From Citreimonas salinaria (lineage in GTDB: Bacteria > Pseudomonadota > Alphaproteobacteria > Rhodobacterales > Rhodobacteraceae), in the NCBI RefSeq assembly GCF_900107235.1, contig NZ_FNPF01000004.1, positions 124,001-188,000 of the forward strand: 64,000 nt of DNA, read 5' to 3'. The notes under the pieces were generated by a model. That model did not search any database and was not told where the DNA came from. It worked only from the letters and a program-made list of their open reading frames with translations. Every line of letters starts with the position of its first letter. The first letter of the stretch is position 1. The position numbers were made by a program, and so were the translations under genes. Positions 23,064 to 30,691 of the stretch are shown here, one piece after another.

Positions 23064-23572
23064 TGGGCGGCTCGCCGACATATTCGCTGCTGGCGGTCTT
23101 CTTCTTCCTGGTGATCGGGTCGAGCGGCTGGCGCCGGTCGCGCATCCGCCGCGCGCGGCGCGACCTGCCCACCGCGATGCAGCGCCGGCTTGGACCCGAC
23201 CCGATGTTCGACCCGCGCGCCGATCCGCCCGAGGGATTGCGCGCTTACACCGCGCTGCACCGCCGGACCGCGCGCATCCAGTATGCGGCCTGGGCCTTGG
23301 GCTTTGCGTGGCTCGTCTGGGTCGCTTATTTGCTTGTGAGCGCGGCTCCGGCCGGCGCAACTGAAGCCGATGATGTCTTTTTGCTTTTCCGCACCTCTCT
23401 CGTAGAAACTGCGGACAGGGAGCACGTCGCCACTTTCGATACGCGCTTTGGGTTGGACTACAACTTTCAGAATTGCTGGCAGGCGGCAGAACTCTTCCAA
23501 TCGCAGGAAGGCGTCTCGACGCGCTTTTGGTGTGAGCCTGTGACGCAAAACATCAAGAAAGACACGCCATGA
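23063..23572 (+). CDS. Membrane protein of unknown function between deoC and ALDH16
   Basis: 169 aa from ATG 23063, overlapping the deoC stop (TGATG); its own stop overlaps the ALDH start (ATGA). Hydrophobic stretches 'YSLLAVFFFLVIGSS' (about 7-21) and 'YAAWALGFAWLVWVAYLLVS' (about 74-93) suggest two membrane helices, with an arginine-rich loop between and a polar tail of about 75 residues containing two cysteines. The tail is less GC-rich than its surroundings (23380-23550). No family recognised. Overlaps on both sides make it a real operon member. Confidence 0.7.
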   Translation: MGGSPTYSLLAVFFFLVIGSSGWRRSRIRRARRDLPTAMQRRLGPDPMFDPRADPPEGLRAYTALHRRTARIQYAAWALGFAWLVWVAYLLVSAAPAGATEADDVFLLFRTSLVETADREHVATFDTRFGLDYNFQNCWQAAELFQSQEGVSTRFWCEPVTQNIKKDTP

Positions 23573-25911
23573 CCGTCAGGGAAATATTCGAGAGCATGGA
23601 ATACGGCCCCGCCCCCGAATCCGCCGCCGACGCGCTGGCCTGGATCGCCGACCGGGGCGCGCGCTTCGGGCACTTCATCGACGGCGCCTTCTCCGAGCCG
23701 GGCGAGACGTTCGAAACCCGCAACCCCGCCACCGGCGACGTGCTGGCCGAGATAACGCAGGGATCAAAGGCCGACGTGGACGCCGCCGTGGCGGCCGCCC
23801 GCGCGGCCCAGCCGGGCTGGGAGGCCTTGGGCGGTCCGGGCCGCGCCCGATTCCTGTATGCGCTGGCGCGGCTGGTGCAGAAGCACGCGCGCCTGCTGGC
23901 CGTGCTCGAGACGATGGACAACGGCAAGCCGATCCGGGAAAGCCGCGACATCGATATCCCGCTGGTCGCGCGCCATTTCTACCACCATGCCGGCCATGCC
24001 CAATTGATGCCGACCGAGATGCCTGACGCCCGCGCGCTGGGCGTCTGCGGGCAGATCGTGCCGTGGAATTTCCCGCTGCTGATGCTGGCGTGGAAGATCG
24101 CGCCGGCGCTGGCGATGGGCAACACGGTGGTGCTGAAACCGGCCGAGTGGACACCTCTGACCGCCTTGTGCTTCGCCGATCTGTGCCGTCAGGCCGGGTT
24201 GCCGAAGGGCGTCGTCAACATCGTCACCGGCGACGGTGCCGTGGGCGAGATGATCGTGGCCTCGGACGTCGACAAGATCGCCTTCACCGGGTCCACCGCC
24301 GTGGGCCGCCGCATCCGCGAGGCGACGGCGGGGCGGCGCATCTCGCTGACGCTCGAGCTGGGGGGCAAGTCGCCCTACATTGTGTTCGAGGATGCCGATC
24401 TGGATTCCGCGGTCGAGGGGCTGGTGGATGCCATCTGGTTCAACGGCGGGCAGGTCTGCTGCGCCGGGTCCCGCCTGCTGGTGCAGGAGGGCGTCGCGCC
24501 CGATTTCCACGCGCGGCTGCGCACACGGATGGACAAGCTGCGCGTCGGCGATCCGCTGGACAAGGCGATCGACGTGGGCGCCATCGTCGATGCGAAGCAA
24601 CGCGACCGCATCGCCGCGCTGGTCGACGCGCATGGCGCCGAGGGCGACGTGCACCGCGCTGCCTGCAACCTGCCCGAGGGTTGCTTCTATCCGCCGACGC
24701 TGATCGCCGGGCTGTCGTCGGCCTCTCCGCTGATGCAGGAGGAGATCTTCGGCCCGGTGCTGGTCTCCACGACCTTCCGCACGCCCTCCGAGGCGGTGCA
24801 GATCGCCAACGACACGCGCTATGGCCTGGCGGCGAGCGTCTGGTCCGAGAACATCAACACCGCGCTGGACGTCGCGCCCAAGCTGGCCGCCGGCGTGGTC
24901 TGGGTCAACGGCAGCAACATGTTCGACGCGGCGGCGCCCTTCGGCGGGGTGCGCGAGTCGGGCTTCGGCCGCGAGGGCGGGCCGGAGGGGCTGACGGCCT
25001 ATTCCCGCTCCGGGGGCGAGACGGACATGCTGAAGCCGGTCGCGCCGTTCGCCGGTGATAAGGCCGAACCGCAGCCGGTGGACCGGACCGCCAAGCTCTA
25101 TATCGGCGGCAAGCAGGCGCGCCCGGACGGTGGCTATGCGCGCAACGTCTTCGACGCCAAGGGCGGGCTGATGGGGCAGGCGCCCATCGCCAACCGCAAG
25201 GACGTGCGCAACGCGGTCGAGGCCGCGCGCGGCGCAGCCGGCTGGTCGGGCGCCACGGCGCATAACCGTGCGCAGGTGATCTACTACATCGCCGAGAACC
25301 TCGCCGCGCGGGCGGAGGAGTTCGCCGCGCGGATCGACCGGATGACCGGCGGCACCGGTGGCGCGGCCGAGGTCACGGCGAGCGTCCAGCGCCTGTTCAC
25401 CTACGGTGCCTGGGCCGACAAGGTCGACGGCCGTGCGGCGCAGGCCCCGGTGCGCGGCATCGCGCTGGCCCTGCGCGAATCCTGCGGCGTGATCGGCGCG
25501 CTCTGCCCGGACGAGGCGCCGCTGCTGGGGCTGATCTCGGTCGTGGGGCCGGCCATCGCGATGGGCAACCGCGTGGTCGCCGTCGCGTCCGAGCCGTTCC
25601 CGCTGGCGGCACTGGATTTCTACCAGGTGCTCGACACCTCGGACGTGCCGGGCGGCGTGGTCAACATCCTGACCGGCGACCATGCCGAGCTTGCCAAGAC
25701 GCTGGCCGCGCATGCGGACGTCGACGCGGTCTGGTCGTTCTCGTCGTCCGACATCTCGGGCGCGGTCGAACGCGCGGCGGCGGGCAACCTGAAGCGGACC
25801 TGGGTGAACAACGGCCGGGCGCGCGACTGGACCGGCCCGGCAGGCGAGGGGCGCGCGTTCCTCGACGCCGCGACCGAGGTCAAGACGGTCTGGGTTCCCT
25901 ATGGTGCCTGA
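23569..25911 (+). CDS. Two-domain aldehyde dehydrogenase of the ALDH16 type
   Basis: 780 aa, about 300 longer than ordinary ALDHs. The first domain (about 1-475) is complete: '[20 protein letters not shown]' (NAD-binding start), '[11 protein letters not shown]', '[17 protein letters not shown]' (general-base Glu) and the catalytic cysteine in '[13 protein letters not shown]' (Cys297). The second domain (about 500-780) repeats the fold ('[20 protein letters not shown]', '[20 protein letters not shown]', '[18 protein letters not shown]') but lacks the catalytic cysteine block, so it is a pseudo-domain. This architecture defines ALDH16; bacterial members keep the active cysteine. It is the last gene of the deoC operon, which fits oxidation of acetaldehyde to acetate, though the substrate is inferred. 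Confidence 0.9.
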   Translation: MTVREIFESMEYGPAPESAADALAWIADRGARFGHFIDGAFSEPGETFETRNPATGDVLAEITQGSKADVDAAVAAARAAQPGWEALGGPGRARFLYALARLVQKHARLLAVLETMDNGKPIRESRDIDIPLVARHFYHHAGHAQLMPTEMPDARALGVCGQIVPWNFPLLMLAWKIAPALAMGNTVVLKPAEWTPLTALCFADLCRQAGLPKGVVNIVTGDGAVGEMIVASDVDKIAFTGSTAVGRRIREATAGRRISLTLELGGKSPYIVFEDADLDSAVEGLVDAIWFNGGQVCCAGSRLLVQEGVAPDFHARLRTRMDKLRVGDPLDKAIDVGAIVDAKQRDRIAALVDAHGAEGDVHRAACNLPEGCFYPPTLIAGLSSASPLMQEEIFGPVLVSTTFRTPSEAVQIANDTRYGLAASVWSENINTALDVAPKLAAGVVWVNGSNMFDAAAPFGGVRESGFGREGGPEGLTAYSRSGGETDMLKPVAPFAGDKAEPQPVDRTAKLYIGGKQARPDGGYARNVFDAKGGLMGQAPIANRKDVRNAVEAARGAAGWSGATAHNRAQVIYYIAENLAARAEEFAARIDRMTGGTGGAAEVTASVQRLFTYGAWADKVDGRAAQAPVRGIALALRESCGVIGALCPDEAPLLGLISVVGPAIAMGNRVVAVASEPFPLAALDFYQVLDTSDVPGGVVNILTGDHAELAKTLAAHADVDAVWSFSSSDISGAVERAAAGNLKRTWVNNGRARDWTGPAGEGRAFLDAATEVKTVWVPYGA

Positions 25912-26064
25912 GCGTCCCGCCCCCTTCGGGCGCGCCCTGCATGGGCGGCGGGCCGCCCGCCTGCGCCGGTTTGCCGCATGATCGTTGAGAATCCCGCGAT
26001 CGGATGTTACCTTGGTGGCACGCCCGCGCCGGGGCGGTTGCCGGCGTTTGAATCCAGGAGGACG

Positions 26065-26121
26065 ATGTCCTGTCTTCGACAGCACACGCGGCAGGTGCCG
26101 CACCCCACGGGCAGCCGATGA
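26065..26121 (+). CDS. Possible 18-aa leader ORF overlapping the rsfS start
   Basis: An ATG at 26065 lies just after AGGAGGA, the strongest ribosome site in the area, and opens an 18-codon frame (MSCLRQHTRQVPHPTGSR) whose TGA overlaps the ATG at 26118 annotated here as the rsfS start. Either it is a coupled leader peptide, or the ribosome site really serves rsfS through a non-standard start in the rsfS frame (CTG at 26070, giving MSSTAHAAGAAPHGQP before the ATG). I cannot decide between these. Confidence 0.3.
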   Translation: MSCLRQHTRQVPHPTGSR

Positions 26122-26477
26122 CCGGCGACGCCCAGATGCACCCCCAGAGCGATGCGCTTCTCGACGCGATCCTCGAAACCCTTTCCGACAGCAAGGCAGA
26201 AGACGTCGTGCAGATCGACCTGCGCGGCAAGACCTCTGTCTGCGACTGGATGGTGGTCTGTTCCGGCCGGTCGACCCGGCAGGTCTCGGCCATGGCCGAA
26301 CATGTCGAGGACATGCTCAAGCAAGAGCATGGCGTGCTTGCCAAGACCGAGGGCAAGGAAAGCGGCGACTGGGTGCTGATCGACGCGGGCGACGTGGTGG
26401 TCCACGTCTTCCGCCCCGAAGTGCGCGAGTTCTACCAGCTCGAGAAGATGTGGCAGCCAGCCGGCGGCAAGGTCTGA
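26118..26477 (+). CDS. rsfS: Ribosomal silencing factor RsfS
   Basis: 119 aa. RsfS binds uL14 on the large subunit and blocks subunit joining when nutrients are short. Family features: 'LLDAILETLSDSKAEDVVQI' then 'DLRGKTSVCDWMVVCSGRST' and 'RQVSAMAEHVEDML', 'GKESGDWVLIDAGDVVVHVF' and the C-terminal 'REFYQLEKMW'. The start is uncertain: ATG 26118 has no ribosome site of its own but overlaps a short upstream ORF; ATG 26136 is another option. rlmH follows after eight bases, the usual pairing. Confidence 0.93.
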   Translation: MTGDAQMHPQSDALLDAILETLSDSKAEDVVQIDLRGKTSVCDWMVVCSGRSTRQVSAMAEHVEDMLKQEHGVLAKTEGKESGDWVLIDAGDVVVHVFRPEVREFYQLEKMWQPAGGKV

Positions 26478-26485
26478 CCGGCTGA

Positions 26486-26956
26486 ATGCGCGTTCACCTT
26501 TGCGTCGTGGGCCGCCTGCGGGCGGGCCCTGAACGCGCGCTGATCGACGACTACCTGTCGCGGTTCGACAAGACCGGGCGCGCGCTGGGCCTTGGTCCCG
26601 CGCGCGTGGTCGAGGTCGAGGACAAGCGCGGCGGCGGCATGGCCGCCGAGGCGGCGCTGCTGCGCCGGGCGGTGCCCGACGGTTCCTACCTGTGCATCCT
26701 GGACGAACGCGGGCGCGTCATGGACAGCCCCACCTTCGCCGACGAGATCGCTGCGCGGCGCGACCAGGGCCGGGGCGACATGGCCTTCGTCATCGGCGGC
26801 GCGGACGGGATCGACCCCGCGCTGCGCGCCGAGGCCGACATGGCGCTATCGTTCGGCGCGATGGTCTGGCCACACATGCTGGCGCGCGTGATGCTGGCCG
26901 AACAGCTGTACCGCGCCGCGTCGATCCTGGCCGGAAGCCCCTATCACCGCGTCTGA
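26486..26956 (+). CDS. rlmH: 23S rRNA (pseudouridine1915-N3)-methyltransferase RlmH
   Basis: 156 aa. A SPOUT methyltransferase that methylates pseudouridine 1915 in helix 69 of 23S rRNA in assembled ribosomes. Visible motifs: N-terminal 'VHLCVVGRLRAGPERALIDD', 'LCILDERGRVMDSPTFADEI' (about 70-89), the SAM-binding 'FVIGGADGIDP' knot (about 101-111) and the C-terminal 'LARVMLAEQLYRAASI' with 'GSPYHRV'. It forms an operon with rsfS. Its last 13 bases overlap the 3' end of the convergent methyltransferase gene. Confidence 0.95.
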   Translation: MRVHLCVVGRLRAGPERALIDDYLSRFDKTGRALGLGPARVVEVEDKRGGGMAAEAALLRRAVPDGSYLCILDERGRVMDSPTFADEIAARRDQGRGDMAFVIGGADGIDPALRAEADMALSFGAMVWPHMLARVMLAEQLYRAASILAGSPYHRV

Positions 26957-27660
26957 GGGGCCGAGTCTTTCCGGAAAATCATCTCGAACCGCTCGCAATA
27001 GTTCGGGTTCGTCGCCTTCTGCACCATCGCTGCCCCCCGCCATAGAACATGCAGCGGGGTGAAGAAGGTGAAGTAGCCGGAGAAGTATATCTTGTTGACC
27101 TGGTCGACCGTGCCGCCCTGCGCCTCGATCATGGCGCTAACCTCATGCGGAGTGGTCCTGTCGTAGAAGGCGGGAAATCCATCCGTCTGCTTGGCGGGAT
27201 AGAGCGCGAAAAGCAGCCGCCGCTTTGCGCTCTCCGGCATCAGGCGGTTGATGTAAGAGAATACCGAATTGCGCGACGGGACCACGAGGTAGCCGATGCC
27301 TCCGGGTGCAAGAAGGGACATCAGCCCCTTGATTGCTTTTTCGGTGTCCTTGACATGCTCAAGCGTCGAGCGGCAGATGAGCATGTCGAAATCGCCGTTG
27401 CCTCGATAGCGGGTGATGTCCGCCACGATGGTTTCGTCGTAGGTGCCGGCGGGCGCACGGGCGAGTTCTTCGGCGTCGAGATCGATTCCGCAATAGTGAC
27501 GGATCGCCGGGGTCTTCTCGAAAAGAGGCTGCTTGCCGCCGCCGACATCGGCCACGCGCCCCTCCGGGACGAGTTCGTCGACGATCTCGGAGGCAGGAAA
27601 GAAACCGAGGGTGCGCTCGATCTTATGGGACAGACGCTTGTTCGCCTTTAGGAAACCCAC
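26944..27660 (-). CDS. Class I SAM-dependent methyltransferase
   Basis: 238 aa from GTG 27660 (GGAGGAAG seven bases upstream). A Rossmann methyltransferase: 'RVADVGGGKQPLFE' (SAM motif I, about 35-48), 'HYCGIDLDAEEL' (motif II acidic residue), 'FDMLICRSTLEHVKDTEKAI' (motif IV, about 92-111) and 'LLAPGGIGYLVVPS'. This resembles the methyltransferase_11 group acting on small molecules, lipids or glycans. The C-terminal part has hydrophobic aromatic stretches ('YFSGYFTFFTPLHVLWR') that may bind membranes or lipids. The substrate is unknown. It converges on rlmH with a 13-bp overlap; uppP lies beyond it in the same direction. Confidence 0.85.
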   Translation of the reverse strand: MGFLKANKRLSHKIERTLGFFPASEIVDELVPEGRVADVGGGKQPLFEKTPAIRHYCGIDLDAEELARAPAGTYDETIVADITRYRGNGDFDMLICRSTLEHVKDTEKAIKGLMSLLAPGGIGYLVVPSRNSVFSYINRLMPESAKRRLLFALYPAKQTDGFPAFYDRTTPHEVSAMIEAQGGTVDQVNKIYFSGYFTFFTPLHVLWRGAAMVQKATNPNYCERFEMIFRKDSAPQTR

Positions 27661-27770
27661 CCGTCTTCCTCCGTTTTTGGAGGTTCAAGGGTGCTTGCTG
27701 GAGGCCGTGTGTCAAGTTTTTTGTCCCACGTTCTCCCGGAACGGCAGTCGTGAGGCGCGGCAGCGTCGGT

Positions 27771-28574
27771 TCAGGTATACGCGATCCACAGCAGCGCCGC
27801 CCCTAGGATCAGCCGGTAGATCACGTACGGCGTGAAGCTGACCGAACGCAGCAGCCGCATCATGAACGTCAGCGCAAGCAGCGCCGCGACGAAGGACAGC
27901 GCCGCCCCGATCGCGCCGTCCCGCGCCGCCTGCACGTTCGCGTCGGCCGCGACCTCGATCCCCAGCAGCGTGCCAGAGGCGATGATCGTCGGGATCGACA
28001 TCAGCATCGACAGCCGCGCCGCGTCGTGGCGGGCATAGCCCAGGCGGCGCGCGGCGGTGATCGTGATGCCCGACCGCGACGTGCCCGGGATCAGCGCGAC
28101 CGCCTGCCACAGGCCCATGATCCACGCGTCGCGCAGGCTCCAGCCCTCGGCGCGCTTGTGTTCGGCGCCCGTGTGGTCGGCCCAGTAGAGCACGATGCCG
28201 AAGATGATCATCGTCCAGCCGATCACCGCGGTCGAGCGCAGCAGGTCGTCGTAACCGGTCGCATTGAGGATGAAGCCCACGACGACCACCGGCACCGTGG
28301 CGATGACCAGGCACAGCGCGAGCAACGCGCCCGGCGTGTCGACCCGGCCGCGCAGAAGGCGCCCGGTTCCCAGCAGCGCGTCGCGCACGTCTGGCCAGAA
28401 ATAAACGACCACGGCGCCCAGCGTGCCGATATGCACCGCCACGTCGATCACCTGTCCCTGGTCCGCCATGCCGCTGAGATTCGGCAGCAGGATCAGGTGC
28501 CCCGAGGACGAGATCGGAAGGAACTCGGTGATTCCCTGGATCAGTGCTATGATCGTGAGGTGAAAGAAGGTCAT
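27771..28574 (-). CDS. uppP: Undecaprenyl-diphosphatase UppP (BacA)
   Basis: 267 aa integral membrane protein. It dephosphorylates undecaprenyl diphosphate to recycle the lipid carrier for peptidoglycan and other glycans, and its overexpression gives bacitracin resistance. Catalytic signatures: 'ALIQGITEFLPISSSGHLIL' at the N-terminus (Glu and Ser/His of motif 1) and 'LIPGTSRSGITITAARRLGY' (about 160-179, motif 2 with the catalytic Ser-Arg). Roughly seven to eight hydrophobic helices follow the family topology. It stands downstream of the divergently transcribed gltD, about 220 bp away. Confidence 0.95.
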   Translation of the reverse strand: MTFFHLTIIALIQGITEFLPISSSGHLILLPNLSGMADQGQVIDVAVHIGTLGAVVVYFWPDVRDALLGTGRLLRGRVDTPGALLALCLVIATVPVVVVGFILNATGYDDLLRSTAVIGWTMIIFGIVLYWADHTGAEHKRAEGWSLRDAWIMGLWQAVALIPGTSRSGITITAARRLGYARHDAARLSMLMSIPTIIASGTLLGIEVAADANVQAARDGAIGAALSFVAALLALTFMMRLLRSVSFTPYVIYRLILGAALLWIAYT

Positions 28575-28794
28575 GCGGTGCGGTCCCGGCCCGAAGTCAG
28601 CGCCTGTATAAATGATTGAAAGCGTTCCTGAAGGCCTTTGTTGGGTCCGTTTCGGACCTGATATTGTGCGAATTTCCGCCCCTGCCGGCTGGATGCGGCG
28701 AAATATCCTCTATATAGGTCAGCACGACTGACTTTTCTTTCGCGCGCCCTCGGAGTAGACAGCGCGAACTCATTCGAGGAACGGAGACGAGCCG

Positions 28795-30258
28795 ATGGCC
28801 AAGCAGCCGATGCTGAAATTCGTGGAGGTCGGGCGGGAGATGCCCGAAAAGCGCGAGGCCGGCGCCCGCCGTGCGGACTTCGACGAGATCTATGCCGAAT
28901 TCGCGCGCGAGAAGGCCGCCGAGCAGGCCGCGCGGTGCAGCCAGTGCGGCGTGCCCTATTGCCAGAGCCATTGCCCGCTGCACAACAACATCCCCGACTG
29001 GCTTAAGCTGACGGCCTCGGGCCGCCTGCAGGAAGCCTACGAGATCAGCCAGGCCACCAACACCTTCCCCGAGATCTGCGGCCGCATCTGCCCGCAGGAC
29101 CGCCTGTGCGAAGGCAATTGCGTGATCGAGCAGTCGGGCCACGGCACCGTGACCATCGGCGCGGTCGAGAAGTACATCACCGACACCGCCTGGGACGAGG
29201 GCTGGGTCGAGCCGATCAGGCCGGCCTCCGAGCGCCCTGAATCGGTGGGCATCATCGGCGCGGGCCCCGGCGGGCTGGCGGCGGCGGATTTCCTGCGCCG
29301 CGCCGGCGTGCAGGTCACCGTCTACGACCGTTACGACCGCGCGGGGGGGCTGATGATCTACGGCATTCCCGGCTTCAAGCTGGAGAAGCACGTGGTCACG
29401 CGCCGCAACGACCAGCTTGCCGCGGGCGGCGTGAAATTCGTGCTGGATTGCGAAGTCGGCCGCGACATCACCTTCAAGGAGATCCGCGAGCAGCATGACG
29501 CGGTGATCATCGCCACCGGCGTCTACAAGTCGCGCGACCTGCCCGGCCCGGGCGCCGGCGCCACCGGCATCGTGCGCGCCATCGACTACCTGACCGCGTC
29601 GAACCGCGCCGTGAACTTCGGCGACGACGTGCCCGAATTCACCAGCGGTGAGCTGAACGCCAAGGGCAAGCGCGTCGTCGTCATCGGCGGTGGCGACACC
29701 GCCATGGACTGCGTGCGCACGGCGATCCGGCAGGGCGCGACCTCGGTGAAGTGCCTGTATCGCCGCGACCGCACCAACATGCCTGGTTCGCAGCGCGAGG
29801 TCACCAACGCCGAGGAGGAAGGCGTGGAGTTCCAGTGGCTGACCGCGCCCAAGGGCTTCAAGGGCGACCCGGTCAGCGGCGTCATCGTGCAGCAGATCCG
29901 CCTGGGCCAGCCCGACGCGACCGGCCGCCAGGCGCCCGAGATCATCGAGGGCAGCGATTACGAGGAACCCGCCGATCTGGTGATCAAGGCGCTGGGCTTC
30001 GAGCCCGAGGAGCTGCCGACCCTGTGGAACCAGCCCGAGCTGGAAGTCACCCGCTGGGGTACCGTCAAGGCCGAGTTCACCACCGGCCGCACCGCGATGC
30101 CCGGCGTCTACGCCGTGGGTGACATCGTGCGCGGCGCCTCGCTGGTGGTCTGGGCGATCCGCGACGGCCGCGATACGGCGGCGGCGATCCTCGACGACCT
30201 GAAGACCGGCCGGGCCTCGGTCGTGGACGGCGCGAAACCCGCCGTCGCGGCCGAGTGA
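28795..30258 (+). CDS. gltD: Glutamate synthase (NADPH) small subunit
   Basis: 487 aa. GltD takes electrons from NADPH through FAD and two 4Fe-4S clusters to the large subunit. N-terminal cysteine groups are intact: 'CSQCGVPYCQSHCPLHNNIP' (about 43-62) and 'CGRICPQDRLCEGNC' (about 93-107). FAD-binding 'GIIGAGPGGLAAADFLRRAG' (about 150-169) and NADPH-binding 'VVVIGGGDTAMDCVRTA' follow, with 'PGVYAVGDIVRGASLVVWAI' near the end. An inverted repeat GGTCCG-TTT-CGGACC lies about 140 bp upstream (28644-28658), a possible operator. Here gltD comes first and is separated from gltB by a small GFA gene. Confidence 0.96.
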   Translation: MAKQPMLKFVEVGREMPEKREAGARRADFDEIYAEFAREKAAEQAARCSQCGVPYCQSHCPLHNNIPDWLKLTASGRLQEAYEISQATNTFPEICGRICPQDRLCEGNCVIEQSGHGTVTIGAVEKYITDTAWDEGWVEPIRPASERPESVGIIGAGPGGLAAADFLRRAGVQVTVYDRYDRAGGLMIYGIPGFKLEKHVVTRRNDQLAAGGVKFVLDCEVGRDITFKEIREQHDAVIIATGVYKSRDLPGPGAGATGIVRAIDYLTASNRAVNFGDDVPEFTSGELNAKGKRVVVIGGGDTAMDCVRTAIRQGATSVKCLYRRDRTNMPGSQREVTNAEEEGVEFQWLTAPKGFKGDPVSGVIVQQIRLGQPDATGRQAPEIIEGSDYEEPADLVIKALGFEPEELPTLWNQPELEVTRWGTVKAEFTTGRTAMPGVYAVGDIVRGASLVVWAIRDGRDTAAAILDDLKTGRASVVDGAKPAVAAE

Positions 30259-30265
30259 CGCTGTG

Positions 30266-30691
30266 ATGAGCAGGGCGATCGAAGGCCGCTGCCTGTGCGG
30301 CGCGGTGACGCTGACGGTGGGCCGGCACGAACCGACGGTCGGCGCCTGCCACTGCACCATGTGCCGCCGCTGGGCCGGCTCGGCGCTGTTCGTCTTCAAG
30401 GGCGAGGATGTGCAGGTCGAGGGGCCGGTGAAGGTCTACCGCAGCTCGTCCTTCGCCGAGCGCGCCTTCTGCGGCACCTGCGGGAGCCTGCTGTGGTTCA
30501 AGGACCGCAACGACGACGATTACGACGTGCAGGTCGGCCTGTTCGAGGCCGCCCGCGAGTTTCCGCTGACCAGCGAGATCTACATCGACCAGCGCCTTGC
30601 CTGCCTGCCGCTCGAAGGCGGCCACCGGCAGGAAACGCAGGCCGAATACGAAGCAAAGTACCCATCCGTGGATGAAGGGGACCTGACATGA
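30266..30691 (+). CDS. GFA-family (CENP-V/glutathione-dependent formaldehyde-activating type) protein
   Basis: 141 aa from ATG 30266 (GTG 30263 is directly adjacent). The zinc-binding cysteine pattern of the family is complete: 'GRCLCGAVT' (C-x-C), 'CHCTMCRRW' (C-x-C-x2-C) and 'FCGTCGSLLWF' (C-x2-C). Such proteins bind one or two zinc ions; some are linked to formaldehyde or glutathione chemistry but most have no proven reaction. It lies between gltD and gltB, and its stop overlaps the gltB start as ATGA, so it is co-translated with glutamate synthase. A functional link is suggested only by this position. Confidence 0.88.
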   Translation: MSRAIEGRCLCGAVTLTVGRHEPTVGACHCTMCRRWAGSALFVFKGEDVQVEGPVKVYRSSSFAERAFCGTCGSLLWFKDRNDDDYDVQVGLFEAAREFPLTSEIYIDQRLACLPLEGGHRQETQAEYEAKYPSVDEGDLT

